NCBI RefSeq assembly: GCF_036898095.1
Contig: NC_090743.1
Location: forward strand, 14,426,409 to 14,490,408
Direction of reading: 5' to 3'
Source of the DNA: Palaemon carinicauda
Lineage: Eukaryota > Arthropoda > Malacostraca > Decapoda > Palaemonidae
DNA length: 64,000 nucleotides
Shown: positions 1-11,094 of the stretch, one piece after another
Layout: the number at the start of each line of letters is the position of its first letter
How positions within the stretch are numbered: position 1 is the first letter of the stretch
Made by a program: the position numbers and the translations under genes
Notes under the pieces: generated by a model
Databases searched by the model: none
The model's input: only the letters and a program-made list of their open reading frames with translations
Told to the model about the DNA's origin: nothing

Positions 1-250
1 ATTGTTATTATTACTATTGTTACTAGCTAAGCTACAACCCTAGTTGGAAAAGCAGAATGCTATAAGGCCAGGGTCTCCAACAGGGAAAATAGCTAACCGA
101 GGAAAGGAAACAAGGAAAAATTTAATCTTTAAGACAGTAACAACATTAGAATAAATATATTGTATTTAAAGTATAAAAACTTTGACAAAACAAGAGGAAA
201 TGAAACCAGACAGAACAGAGTGCCTGAGTGTTCCCTTAACCTTCAAGAGG
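1..250 (-). mobile_element. LINE 3'-tail repeat, copy 1 (cut by window edge)
   Basis: Begins in an imperfect ATT tract, then reads 'CTAAGCTACAACCCTAGTTGG', the core shared with ten other loci in this window. The sense strand of the parent LINE (see 10033-11528) is minus, so the ATT tract is the 3' tail. Only the tail and about 200 bases of 3' region are kept, and the similarity fades near the CCTTCAAGAGG at about 250. Confidence 0.75.
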
Positions 251-1758
251 TATAAAGGTAATTTTACAATATTACCAATGGGATTATCTTGTTTCTTTGT
301 AGGAATCTTCGGCCCTTGATGAGTGGAATGTTTCAAGCAGCTTGTCCTTGTCCCCTACCATTGGAAGCCAGCTTGATCGGTAGAATAGAATATATCATAT
401 CTTTAATAAGTTAACCAGACCCAAAATTGTTTTTAACGTTTAATTTAAGTTTAGAATTCATCGGGTTACTCTGTCACTTTTGATTATTATAACATGGGAT
501 GATGATAAACTATCAGTGATCTAGGCCTCTTACTATACCAGTGAGTTGTCAGATTTTTTTTTCTTCTTTTTCTTCTTCTTCTTCTTCTTCTACTTTATCA
601 TCACGCACTTGATTTTCACCTAATAAAATCTTCAGTTCCCTAATAAACATTTATTTTGTACATCAATTTTATACATTTAAGCAAGGGATATTTTTTATCA
701 TGAACCAACTGCTCATTTCTATAGACATTTACCTGTAATTTCTGTTATGCCTACTTAAATGCTTTCTTCTTGTACCTGAGCATGTCTGACAAAATAGCTA
801 ACGGCAAGATATGTAAATCTGTTTTTATGGTTGTTTTGTGAATATTAATGCAAATTTTGACGTTATTTCCATAGCTAAGGCTGGTGCACTGTACACAGGT
901 GTACTAAATGAACTTTCTTAAGCTTAGTTTGATTGCTTTCTTCCTTTTACATTTTATGTTTTCCTTGATCTTTCTACACTTAAAAATCAAACTTCTTTAA
1001 CTTTGGTTGGATCTTATTGTTTACATATCTCTACCAACAATATCACATTTCTGGAATGACTTAGCTTTGTGGTTGGATTATTTTTATAGTATTATGAGCC
1101 GTGTAAATGTTGCAGTGTTACACAATATTGAAGTAAGTAAAACGAGGAAGGTATATTAGGAAATATACTGAACCTCAACTGAACTACTTTCCCTCTAATC
1201 CGCGTCACATTGACTTTCTTACCATTTACACAATAAATGTATAAATGGTTTTTGAGCTCATCTTGTATGAGCAGCATAACGGCAGTGTTTCAAACATGCA
1301 GGTGCCTGCCTTCAAGGCGCCTTACATTTGCTGATGGCTCTTTTTATGGATGGCGTCGGAAGTGTTATTTAATATTTGCAAATATTCCACATCGTATGCT
1401 GAGAGCACATTAATGAAGGCTGGACTTGATAAATGAATTTTATGTCAGACTTCCTTTTCTTTCATTCATATTTTTTATAACATAAATACACTTACATCTT
1501 TATAATCATACTTATTATCCCAGCTTAAGTTTTTAGAGATGAGGTCGCTAGGCTCATGCCTATCTCCACTCTGGGTGCAAACTGCATCATTTGACTATCT
1601 ACCATTTATGGAATGAACTGCTTCGATCTTAGATCCGGAAGCATTATAGAATATATATGAAAGTTTCTAAATTACTCCGGTACATTTCAGGAATCGGTCC
1701 ATATTTTTCTTACTGGTAAAGCATGTAGGCCTACCCTAAACGCTGTCTATTAGGTTTC
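251..1758. other. AT-rich DNA without recognised gene
   Basis: Both strands carry only short frames with no recognisable domain. A (TTC)n/(CTT)n pyrimidine tract lies at 561-591. I see no RNA gene or element end in the rest. Confidence 0.5.
561..591. repeat. (TTC)n microsatellite
   Basis: About ten TTC units preceded by a T run. No LINE tail core is next to it. Confidence 0.9.
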
Positions 1759-1767
1759 ACACACACA

Positions 1768-1832
<65 letters not shown>
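1759..1832. repeat. (CA)6(TA)31 compound microsatellite
   Basis: Six CA units pass directly into about 31 TA units. A decayed reverse transcriptase fragment begins immediately downstream. Confidence 0.95.
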
Positions 1833-1836
<4 letters not shown>

Positions 1837-1854
1837 ATGAGTGTATTTAGGTTT

Positions 1855-2795
1855 TTAAGTCATATGGAAGAATGGATGACCGTAACTTATGATAGAATAT
1901 ATAGAGAGGGAGTGTGGAAAGTTTGAGAATATTTGGTATAGATGGCAGGTTGTTGAAAGCAATTGGCCTTTTACAGTTTTTACAGATTGTGATAGATTGG
2001 CTTTATGTGGAAAGGATATGAGGTGAGATTGTGTTATGTACTCCTAATGAGTAAATTTGTTAGTTAAGAAAATGACTAATGCATTGGATATGAAACGGTT
2101 GAGGTTTCTAGATTATATTGTACTCATTATTTCATTAGGAACAGTGAAGATGGACTGCGGAAGTTGATTAGAGAGATTGGAATGAGAAAAAGTCTGAGGT
2201 AATGAGAGCAAATGAAAACGAGGAGTAATGACTGTTAGTTTGAATAGGGAACAATGAGAGTGGTTGATTTGGATAGCCACCTTGTAACAGAATATATTAA
2301 GATACTAGGTGAATCACAGACAAGATCAAGAAAGGTAGTAGGGATGATTAAAAAAAAAGAAAAAAAAAAAGGATGAGACTTGAGTTGTTCGTAGGAACCA
2401 AGTTGGGAAAGTTTGATGGGATCGTCAAATCTCCTCTTCCTATTTGGTGTTATAGTATACTGTAGATGTTGAATGCAAATAGAAGAAAAAAAGAATGAAG
2501 CTCTTGAGAATTAACTGTTGGTATAGTTCGTCGAGGGAAGAATTGATAGGACGAGAACTAGGCAGATACACAGAATTGATCAAAATTTAAGCATAGATAA
2601 AGGATTGATCAAAGTATTTTTAGGTGAACTAGTCAATAGGTAGGTCAGAAATGTTTATAATTCAGAGGCACTGGCGGTAGTAGGAGAGGGAGATATAGAA
2701 AGGGTCGGATAGCTGGTGAAAAAGGCTTATTTGAAAGAAAGGACCTTGGTGTTCAGGAAGTGCTTAAGATCATGAAAGGTTGGGTTAAATAGCAC
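1855..2795 (+). mobile_element. Decayed non-LTR retrotransposon fragment (third RT family)
   Basis: Conceptual translation, jumping between frames, gives reverse-transcriptase-like pieces: YDRIYREGVWKV (the F/Y-D region of RT motif A), then IFGIDGRLLKAIG in another frame. Further on come FVGTKLGKFDGIVKSPLPIW and LLRINCW, resembling the region after the RT palm in RTE/CR1-type elements. The last part (VYNSEALAVVGEG and EKGLFERKDLG) resembles the C-terminal tail. Stops and frameshifts are frequent and no catalytic YADD was found. I infer an old plus-strand copy running into the LINE-tail repeat at 2800. Family assignment is tentative. Confidence 0.5.
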
Positions 2796-2799
2796 AATG

Positions 2800-3385
2800 T
2801 TCACTTTACTTTTGCCTCCACATACACCGAATAGACTGGCATATTCTTTACAGATTCTCCTCTGTCCTCATACACTTGACAACACTGAGATTACTAAACA
2901 ATTCTTCTTCACCCAAGGGGTTAACTACTGCACTGTAATTGTTCAGTGGCTAATTTCCTCTTGGTAAGGGTGGAAGAGACTTTTAGCTATGGTAAGCAGG
3001 TCTTCTGGGAGAAGGACACTCCAAAATCAAACCATTGTTCTCTAGTCTTGGGTAGTGGTATAGCCTTTATACCATGGTGTTCCACGGTCTTGAAATAGAG
3101 TCCTCTTGCTTGAGGGTACACTCGGACACACTATTCTATCTAATTTCTCTTCTTGTTTTGTTAAAGTTTTTTTATAGTATACATAGGAAATATTTATTTT
3201 AATATTGTTACTGTTCTCAAAATATTTTATTTTTCCCTGTTTCCTTTCTTCACTGGGCTATTTTTCCTGTTGGGCCCCTGGGTTTATATCATCCTGCTTT
3301 TCCAATTAGGGTTGAAGGTTGGCATGTAATAATGATAATGATGATGATAATAATAATAATAGTAATAATAATAATAATAATGTTT
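2800..3385 (+). mobile_element. LINE-tailed non-autonomous repeat, copy 2
   Basis: Carries the ~400 bp module (ACACCGAATAGACTGGC... CTTGAGGGTACACTCGG) followed by the shared LINE 3' region (CTATTTTTCCTGTTGGG..., GCTTTTCCAATTAGGG) and an AAT-rich tail at 3330-3380. Same layout as 3871-4610, 23288-23945, 42890-43522 and 61277-61905. Its 5' end, with the inverted-repeat segment of the other copies, is missing or unrecognisable. Confidence 0.8.
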
Positions 3386-3870
3386 TGCAGGGCGTTCAAG
3401 ACGCATCTGATTAGCCTTATGAGCATAGGTGTCAAACATCTAAATTTGTCTACCGATAGTTTTTCTACTTGTACTTATATAAATAACTAGATATCATTTC
3501 ATGGTTAAATTTTATTTCTAACTTTATTGTCAGATTGAAACTGTTAATACACATCTAAAGTCAACAATAAGAATAAATAAGAATACAAATTAGTCAGTGG
3601 TAAAAATGCATAAAATTCAGTAGACCCTTAAGAAGCCCATTATAACCTCCTAAGAATTAAACTAAAGGTTCCTTATCTTTTATAAGAATAACTTTAATCA
3701 TCCTCACGTAACCGGCCGATTTAATTCAATGACATGTAAAATATTCTACAGTACAGTGCCTGTATAGTTAAGTGTAGATGTGGGAAAGCCCTCCTCCCTC
3801 ATTTGAGGTGAAAGTTGCAATTAGTTCAGTAGGAACCGTAGTTTAGAGGTGCGATGCTTATTATACAGTT
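3386..3870. other. AT-rich spacer
   Basis: Sequence between two opposite-facing LINE-tailed repeats. No frame over 60 codons and no recognised element. Confidence 0.5.
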
Positions 3871-3872
3871 GA

Positions 3873-3932
<60 letters not shown>

Positions 3933-4610
3933 CAGTGTTATTATTATTATTATTGTCATCATCATCATCATCATCATCATTACTTGCTAGGTTACAACCA
4001 TAGTTGGAAAAGCAGGATACTATAAGTTCAAGGGCTCCAACAGGGAAAATAGCCCAGTGAGGAAAGGAAATAAGGAAAAACTACAAGAGAAGTTTAAGAA
4101 CAATAAGAACATTGAAATAAAGCTTTCACATATAAACTATAAAAACTTTAAAATATCAGGAGGATAAAAGCTTCAAAATAACAAGAGGAAAAGAAACGAG
4201 TAAGAAAGTAAGAAATCTCTAACCCAAGCCAGTGGAAGACCATGGTACAGAGGCTATGGTACTACCCAAGACTAGAGAACAATGGTTTGATTTTGGATTG
4301 ACCTTCTCCTAGAAGAGCTGCCTACCGTGGCTAAAGTGTCTCTTCTACCCTTACCAAGAGGAAAGTAGCCATTGAATAATTACAATGCATTCCTTAACCT
4401 TTTGGGGGAATAAGAAATGTTTGATAATTTCAGTGTTGTCAAGTGTATGAGGAAAGAGAAAAATGTGTAAAGAATAGACCAGACTATTCTGTGTATCGGC
4501 AAAGATGAAACGAGCCGTAACCAGAGAGAGAGAGATCCAATGTAGTACTGTCTGGCTAGTCAAAGGGCTCGATAACACTCTAGGGTGCTACCCTATACTG
4601 TATATTGATC
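3871..4610 (-). mobile_element. LINE-tailed non-autonomous repeat, copy 3
   Basis: The tail is (ATT)n at 3871-3953 followed by (ATC)n at 3957-3980, among the longest tails of this family here. Core 'GTTACAACCATAGTTGG', then the variable module up to about 4610. The outer part of the module (ATCCAATGTAGTACTGTCTGG) matches the copies at 23288 and 61277. Confidence 0.85.
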
Positions 4611-4740
4611 TCGACCCACCAGTTTGCCTAGCTTTACGTGATAACCAGTCTCCTGGCGACAACAAAGTAACTTGGAGAACTTCATTCCTAGTATAAAATC
4701 TAGGAGAAAATGGAAGACTACACTCTTTAGGCAGATGCCA

Positions 4741-4742
4741 TA

Positions 4743-4836
<94 letters not shown>

Positions 4837-4848
4837 CGCGTGTATATA
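4741..4848. repeat. (TA)n(TG)n compound microsatellite
   Basis: TA units to 4813, TG units to about 4836, then GCGCGTGTATATA. Any open frame here encodes only IY or CV repeats. Confidence 0.95.
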
Positions 4849-5107
4849 ATTGAAGTTATTGCTCTCTTTTGATGGATTTAATATTTCATGTCCATCTGAC
4901 TTACAGCAAAATTTGGGAGAGTAAATCAAACAATAAATTGACTGACATTTCTGTGCATCGGCTCCAAAAAGATGCCTCATTAAAATCTTCTGGCAGAATG
5001 CATCGTAGCAAATGAGGATTCAAAACTTGCCTGTCTGGCTTACAAATTTTCTTGTTATTGTGGGAATGAATAATGATCTGGGGAGTGTAAAAGTACAATA
5101 AGGTGTT
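4849..5107. other. Unassigned spacer
   Basis: Short unique-looking stretch between two (TA)n tracts, with no recognised feature. Confidence 0.5.
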
Positions 5108-5112
5108 TATAT

Positions 5113-5187
<75 letters not shown>
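5108..5187. repeat. (TA)n microsatellite at an RTE-like 3' end
   Basis: About 35 TA units with a short (TACA)n edge. It sits directly at the 3' terminus of the RTE-like fragment on the minus strand. Confidence 0.95.
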
Positions 5188-5188
<1 letters not shown>

Positions 5189-5191
<3 letters not shown>

Positions 5192-5645
5192 CATCAACCA
5201 CTGCAGGGACAAAGGCCTCAGACGTGTCCCTCCACTCTCGCCTGTTTATGGCCTTTCTATGCCAGTCAATACCTGCACATATTTTTACCTCATCAATCAA
5301 TGTCTTCTCTTCCTTTCCCTGCCTCGTTTGCAATCTATAGAGATCCATTTGGTCATTCCTAATGTCCATCTATTATCTGTCATTCTCATTATATGTCATG
5401 CCCAGGTCCATTTCATTATTTTACTTGTTAGAGTATCCTCTGCTTTAGTTAGCTCTTTTTTTGTGTCTTAGTGTTATTGCCATCATTATTCTTTCTGTAG
5501 CTCTTTGGGTTGTAACAATATCATATTTGAAGGCTTTAGTAAGACTCAAGTTTCTGATGCATAAGTTAGTATTATTAGGACCATCTGATTAAATACTTTT
5601 CCTTACAGAGAAAGTGGCATTTGACTTTTTCATAATCTCATTGTG
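5189..5645 (-). mobile_element. RTE-like family B fragment, 3' end
   Basis: Minus-strand translation gives MDIRNDQMDLYRLQTRQGK, then GIDWHRKA and REWRDTSEAFVPAVVDD. This is the W-D-..-R-QG / W-A-DR-..-WR pattern of the C-terminal end of RTE-like LINE polyproteins. Upstream frames ([25 protein letters not shown]) align with the copy at 27290-28005. Frames are broken. The 5' side runs into the (TG/TA)n tract at 5642. Confidence 0.7.
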
Positions 5646-5677
5646 TGTGTATGTGTGTATATATGTATATATATGTA

Positions 5678-5723
<46 letters not shown>

Positions 5724-5724
5724 A

Positions 5725-5784
<60 letters not shown>

Positions 5785-5788
5785 GTAG
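5642..5788. repeat. Compound (TG/TA/ATGT)n microsatellite
   Basis: Two TA blocks split by GTTAATGTG, with (ATGT)n at the right edge. It interrupts the RTE-like family B fragment. Confidence 0.95.
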
Positions 5789-7443
5789 GTTTTCTATGTA
5801 AGTATTGTATCCAGAGAGACATTAGAGCTATCAGTGCTATATGCATTCTCAAACTGACGAGTCAAGAGTTGATTTACTGTGCAAATTACTTACAAAGTTC
5901 TCCCATTACTGTACTTCAGATGTTTCACAGCAGAAGTTAGTAACAGTAGGATGATCTCCTTTGATGAGTCCCTTTTATAATGACATACCTGTCAAACTTC
6001 CATCCCACCATAGGAAACCTGATGTTTTCTTTCTTACAAAAAATAGTTATACAATCTTTCCCTTCCATTTTCATTGTATAACAATACCAATTTTAATATG
6101 ACGCTTCAATTCATTAATGATAAGTCTTTTATCATCCTTCTGCTTAGGGAATTTCATTTCAACAACATCCTCCATGATCTGCCATTCTTTTTCTCTGTTT
6201 TTGTATAAAATTGTGTTAGCTGAGGAATATCTTGAATAGCATCGTAAGATTAATGAGTTATATTAACATAATTAATGTCCTTGTTAATTTTTGAAGTTTT
6301 TTATTCATTTTTTATCTGGAATTAGTTATTATTTAATCATACCATAATCGGCAGTTAATTAACCATCATTCATTCATTCTTTGTTGACTCATTCATTTAC
6401 GAAAAACTAACTTATTTTCTTATAGTAAAATTATTTATTGTATCTGGAAGGACTACCCATGCAGATAAACCAAACTTAAACATTGTTTTTGCCTTTAACG
6501 TTTTTGCCATTAAATTTCATGCAGGTATCGTATTGCAGGATGTTAAAAATCTTCAGGAAGGTGAGTAGGAAAAAACATATAAAATTCAGGCTATATAACT
6601 TTACGCTGAAATTTATACCAAAGAAAGAAATGGGCTATGAGGTTTCTGAACACCAGTTAAGTGTGCCACAGCTTAAAAGGGGCTAAAAAGCCTAGCATAT
6701 GCTCATTTAAAATCTCGGTCAAGCTTATAAAAAATAGTAATAAACCGGTCGTAAAATGTCGTAGTCTGAAATTCGGTATCCTTGTCACGTCGGGGTCGAG
6801 ATGCAAGATTATTGAGGAGCTCTTTAATAATGAGTGATTCATGATCCCTACTCGTGAGTTACTGGATTTTTTTCCCGATTTTCACATTCAGCACATCAAA
6901 GATGCGATGCTGAAAATTTATCTAGATCATCTCAAAACTTTTGACATATATCATCTTAGCAAATTAGTGTGTTTTCAGGCTTGAATTCGAGTGAAATTAA
7001 ATATGTCGAACTTTTAAACTCTCAGAAGCTGTGTGGATTCTGTGAAAGACGCCAGCAAACTGCGTTTATTTAAAGTGAAATCTGTGAAAGAATCTATAAT
7101 CACCGCGTTCTTGTGAGTGTGCATTCGGCAAAAGCAAGGATAGAAAGCTACGTGCGATGCTTGCTGTTGAAAACAAGGCCACAGATAACCTATTTTTAAA
7201 GTAAATATGTATGCTTTTGATTTGACGTCAAAGGGGCAGTTTCGTTTGAGAATTGCCCCAAAGGTGATTTTCTTAAAAACCCAGCAGTCGTGAAAAGCCT
7301 TTGATGGGTGGATATAAAAACGGATGTGAAGCGTTGGGTTAATTCACAGTATATCCCGTATGCAAAGGGACACCATTCTGTTGGGAATTGTGTTGGGTTT
7401 TGTGTGATGCAAATTATCACATTGCTATTCATGAGTGATATAC
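5789..7443. other. AT-rich DNA without recognised gene
   Basis: No frame exceeds about 70 codons and none has a recognisable domain. Ends at the left copy of the 11 bp target duplication at 7444. Confidence 0.5.
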
Positions 7444-7454
7444 GAAGCTCATAT
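7444..7454 (+). repeat. Left 11 bp target site duplication, GAAGCTCATAT
   Basis: Exact match to 11567-11577. It lies immediately outside the (CAT)n terminal repeats that form the 3' end of the minus-strand RTE-like element. Confidence 0.8.
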
Positions 7455-7595
7455 CATCATCATCATCTCCTCCTATGTCTATTGGCGCAAAGAGCCTCGT
7501 AGATTTCGCCAGTCGTCTCTATATTGAGCTTTCAATTCAATACTTCTCCATTCATCATCATCTACTTCGCCCTTCATAGTCCTCAGCCATGTAAA
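7455..7595 (-). pseudogene. RTE-like LINE C-terminal tail and 3' terminal repeats
   Basis: Minus strand reads TWLRTMKGEVDDDEWRSIE-like codons (ACATGGCTGAGGACTATGAA onward), then DDWRN and GALCANRHRRR, closing with (GATGATGAT)n. Compared with the copies at 29915 and 53780, about 310 bases (LVRSVLLYGHE to RRVGRP) are missing between here and 7596. Confidence 0.75.
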
Positions 7596-7642
7596 ACTGA
7601 TATATAGTTTGATTTTTATATGTAATTTCAGGCGATTTGATT

Positions 7643-7942
7643 TCTAAATTTTACTTAACCTAGCCATTGTCTGATTTGCTTTTTTCAATCTTTCACTGAA
7701 CTCTAATTCTAAAGACCCTGTATTGGAGATCACAGTTCCTAAATACATAAATGATTCTACCTCATTAATCCTTTTTCCTTTCAATGATATTTTATCTTCC
7801 TTTGCATACTCCGTTCTCATCATCTCTGTCTTTCTTCTATTTATCTTTAGCCCAACCTCTTGTGATATTTCATGCATTCTGGTTAGCAATCATTGGAAAT
7901 CCTATGGTGTTCTGCTAACAAGGACCGCATCATCAGCATACT
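7643..7942 (-). pseudogene. RTE-like reverse transcriptase, post-catalytic part
   Basis: Continuous minus frame LLTRMHEISQEVGLKINRRK, then SFMYLGTVISNTGSLELEF and LKKANQTMARLSKIW. The catalytic box reads EYADDAVLVS at about 7918-7950, in a different frame from the upstream RT segment, so at least one frameshift lies just before it. K-INRRKTEMM is the usual motif downstream of YADD in RTE-like RTs. Confidence 0.8.
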
Positions 7943-8416
7943 CTAGGTCTGCAAATTCATATCACAAATCCAGTCCAATCCTTCTCGACCATCTTCAACT
8001 GTTCTACGAATTACAAAATCCATGTTGAGGATAAACAACATAGGTGACAACACATTCCCTTGGAGTACTCTGCTGTTAACTGGAAATTTATTTGATAAGA
8101 CTCCAGTAATTTTAACTTGGAACTTGCTATGCTCATGAACATATTTAATCAAATTTACATATTTAAGAGGAATTCCATAATAATGCAGGACTCTCCACAA
8201 AGTTGGCCAGTGCACACTATCAAAGTCTTTTTCGTAGTCCACAAATGCCATCAAAAGTGTATTTCTATATTCTACGCATGGCTGTATATCATGTCTCAAA
8301 ATGAAAATTTGGTCAGTGCAACTTCTACCTTTTCTAAATCCTGCCTGTTCATATCTCAGCTTTTCTTTAATCTTTCTCTCCAGTCTCTTTAGAATAAGCA
8401 TACTATATATTTTCAT
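7943..8416 (-). pseudogene. RTE-like reverse transcriptase, motifs 0-4
   Basis: Minus-strand frame of 157 codons. Visible RT motifs: QAGFRKGRSCTDQIFILR (early fingers motif), AFVDYEKDFDSVHWPTLW (motif A, with both aspartates present) and VLQGNVLSPMLFILNMDF (motif B region, normally G-V-R-Q-G-D-LSP). The substitutions GV to RV and RQG to LQG depart from the family pattern. The frame ends at a stop just before the YADD box, which continues in another frame. RNA-directed DNA polymerase of a LINE; inactive here. Homologous loci: 58973-59798 and 53780-54576. Confidence 0.85.
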
Positions 8417-8784
8417 AACAACTGACGTAAGTTTGTGCCTCTGTAATTATTGCAATCAGTCAGTTCTTTTTTTGCCATTTTCACCAACACTCCTAACTCC
8501 CATTTATCAGGTTTTGCTTCTTCATGCCACATTCCACAAAATAATCTTGTAAGGAGTCTGGGAGTCACTTCATTTTCGGCCAGTATCATCTCGGCAGTTA
8601 TTCCATCGTATCCAGGGGCTTTCCATCTCTAGTTTTTTTTAGGATAGCTTTGACTTTAAACACACTTGAATTCATTCATGGGCACATCAAAGTCTTCATC
8701 AGCTTCAAGTATATCAATCAAATTATTTCCTTCATATCTCCTATTAATGATCTCACTAAAGTATTCTATCCAACGTTGTCTTTT

Positions 8785-9113
8785 ATCTTCTGTTGTTATA
8801 ACAGATCAATCTCTCCTTGCCTCAGTCGAGATTTCATTAATAATTCTAGAGCGATTCATACACCATAGCCACTTCCCGAATTCATAGCTTTGTCAGCGTC
8901 ATCTACTTTACTGTCTAAATGTTCTCTCCAGTCATTCCTGGCTTTTCTTTTGCCCTCACTATCAATACTGGAATACTTAACATGCTCTAACATGTAATTT
9001 TCATTAGTTCCTCGAAAACTTTCAACAATCAACTTCTGTCTTTGTCTCCTCTTTATAGTATTCCAAGTATCATTTGATACCCATGGCTCTCTCCTTGTAA
9101 CTTTGTGTCCCAA
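8785..9113 (-). pseudogene. RTE-like LINE linker between endonuclease and RT
   Basis: Minus frame MGHKVTRREPWVSNDTWNTI... through LEHVKYSSID and NDWREHLDSKVDDADKAMNS, then INEISTEARRD and ITTEDKRQRWIEYF. 'PWVSNDTW' and 'RW-EYF' are typical of the segment joining endonuclease and RT in these elements. The same segment is found out of place at 53930-54225. Confidence 0.75.
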
Positions 9114-9119
9114 TACTTC

Positions 9120-9535
9120 ACTACCAACTGAGTGATATATGTTCTTGATATATAATTTCAGTGTAGCAATGAGGAGCTGGTGATCACTACCAATATCTGC
9201 ACCTCTATAGCTTCGTACATTTCTCAGAGTCCTCCTCCTCTCTTTATTAATGGCTATGTGATCAATTTGATTTTTGTAATTGCCACATGGTGAGGTCCAT
9301 GTATACTTGTGGGTGTTCTTGTGTTTAAAAAGAGTACCTCCAATGACAAGATTGTTTGATTAACAGAAACTTATGAACTGACTCCATTTTTATTTGCAAC
9401 ATCGCCAAGACCCTCGATACCCATCTCATTCTCTATCATAAGATTATTCCTTCCAACTTTAGCATTGAATTCGCCAATCACAATTTTCACATCTCTCTCT
9501 TGGATCTCATCTATTACACTCTGCAGTTCTTCATA
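9120..9535 (-). pseudogene. RTE-like apurinic-type endonuclease, C-terminal half
   Basis: Minus-strand translation YEELQSVIDEIQERDVKIVI then GEFNAKVGRN, followed after a frame change by KYTWTSPCGNYKNQIDHIAI and YRGADIGSDHQLLIATLKL. G(D)FNAK, IDHI and SDH are the conserved active-site motifs of exonuclease-endonuclease-phosphatase domains in LINEs. The first has E in place of the usual D. One stop and one frameshift interrupt the middle. Confidence 0.85.
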
Positions 9536-9544
9536 GTATTAAAT

Positions 9545-10032
9545 TTTCCCTTCTTCAGGGGGAAGCATTCCCGGCGGTTAATGTTACTAGAATTATTATG
9601 GACCGGCAGGTGTCCCTTGCCTTGGTTAGAAAGGCACTGCGCATCACAAGGAACTGGCTATCCTTTGATGTATCTAGCCAATGACTCCTTTATGGATTTA
9701 GTCAGTCATGGATAGAGAAGATGAAAGAATAACCCCCAATCCCAGGCGTAGCGGGGCTAAGAATCTCCCGGTCTATAAATACTATAGAAAAATTGAAAAT
9801 TGGTAATTGGGAAGTTACAGCAAGTTGAGAGTGAATTTATGGAATATAGTTTTGATATCTTGGCCCCAAGTGAAACACGTTGTAAGGGGATTGGTAAGGA
9901 AACTTTAGACCAAGGCAATACATATATCTACTCAGGAAGATCAGATGGAGTTGGAAGAGAAGGGGTAGGAATAATGACACCAAGAGCAGAAAAGACATTA
10001 ACCGAGTGGAGAGCTATAAATAGTAGATGGTT
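9545..10032 (+). pseudogene. Inverted 5' arm: RTE-like endonuclease N-terminus
   Basis: Plus-strand frame from 9800: GKLQQVESEFMEYSFDILAP then SETRCKGIGKETL and YIYSGRSDGVGREGVGIM. This is the N-terminal half of the same endonuclease type (DIL-LSE-R, G-G is the conserved first motif), lying opposite to the rest of the element. Untranslated 5' sequence of the LINE probably starts near 9545. The frame is cut at EWRAINSRW by the nested LINE. Confidence 0.8.
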
Positions 10033-10034
10033 AC

Positions 10035-10077
<43 letters not shown>
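10033..10077. repeat. (TTA)n microsatellite formed by a LINE tail
   Basis: About 14 TTA units at the exact 3' end of the Jockey/I-like LINE. Confidence 0.95.
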
Positions 10078-10079
<2 letters not shown>

Positions 10080-10305
10080 TAGCCAAGCTACAGCCCTAGT
10101 TGGAAAAGCAAGATGCTATAAGCCCAAGGGCTCCAATAGGGAAAAATAGCCCAGTGAGGAAAGGAAATAAGGAAATAAATAAATGATGAGAATAAATTAA
10201 CAATATATCATTCTAAAAACAGTAACAGCGTCAAAACAGATATGTCCTATATAAACTATTAACAACGTCAGAAACAGATGTGTCATATATAAACAATAAA
10301 AAGAC

Positions 10306-10900
10306 TCATGTCAGCCTGGTCAACATAAAAAAATTTGCTCCAACTTTGAACTTTTGAAGTTCTACTGATTCAACTACCCGATTAGGAAGATCATTCCACA
10401 ACTTGGTAACAGCTGGAATAAAACTTCTAGAATACTGTGTAGTATTGAGCCTCATGATGGAGAAGGCCTGGCTATTAGAATTAACTGCCTGCCTAGTATT
10501 ACGAACAGGATAGAATTGTCCAGGGAGATCGGAATGTAAAGGATGGTCAGAGTTATGAAAAATCTTATGCAACATGCATAATGAACTAATTGAACGATGG
10601 TGCCAAAGATTAATATCTAGATCAGGAATAAGAAATTTAATAGACCGTAAGTTTCTGTCCAACAAATTTAAGATGAGAATCAGCAGCTGAACACCAGACA
10701 GGAGAACAATACTCAAAACAAGCTAGAATGAAAGAATTAAAACACTTCTTCAGAATAGATTGATCACCGAAAATCTTGTAAGACTTTCTCAATAAGCCAA
10801 TTTTTTGTGCAATTGAAGAAGACACAGACCTAATGTGTTTCTCTAAAGTAAATTTGCTGTCAAGAATCACACCTAAAATTTTAAAAGTCATACAAATTTA
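10306..10900 (-). pseudogene. Jockey/I-like LINE RT thumb and C-terminal segment
   Basis: Two overlapping minus frames: MTFKILGVILDSKFTLEKHI... with SFILACFEYCSPVWCSAAD (the LGV-LD / YC-PVW motifs after the RT palm), then DLDINLWHHRSISSLCMLHK and SRSFIPAVTKLWNDLPNRV. The latter is the typical C-terminal end of Jockey/CR1/I group polyproteins. A +1/-1 shift separates the two at about 10640-10715. No ribonuclease H or zinc-knuckle motif was seen. Confidence 0.8.
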
Positions 10901-11094
10901 AAGAAACATTATCAATACTGAGATCGGGATGTTGAGGAGCCACCGTCCTTGACCTACTTACAATCATACATTGAGCTTTGTTAGGATTCAGCTTCATACC
11001 CCATAATTTGCACCATGCCCTAATTTTAGCTAAATCTCTATTAAGGGATTCACCAACCCCAGATATACATTCAGGGGATGGAATTGATGCAAAG

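Noticed and set aside
3957..3980. Short regularly spaced repeats considered for a CRISPR array
   Set aside because: They are (ATC)n next to (ATT)n; no repeat-spacer pattern exists anywhere in the window and the DNA is eukaryotic.
4588..5369. Open frames of 60-130 codons rich in IY, CV or TH repeats at many places
   Set aside because: They are translations of (TA)n, (TG)n and (CA)n microsatellites and have no independent coding evidence.
7723..8887. Several plus-strand frames of 60-101 codons
   Set aside because: Shadows of the minus-strand RTE-like polyprotein.
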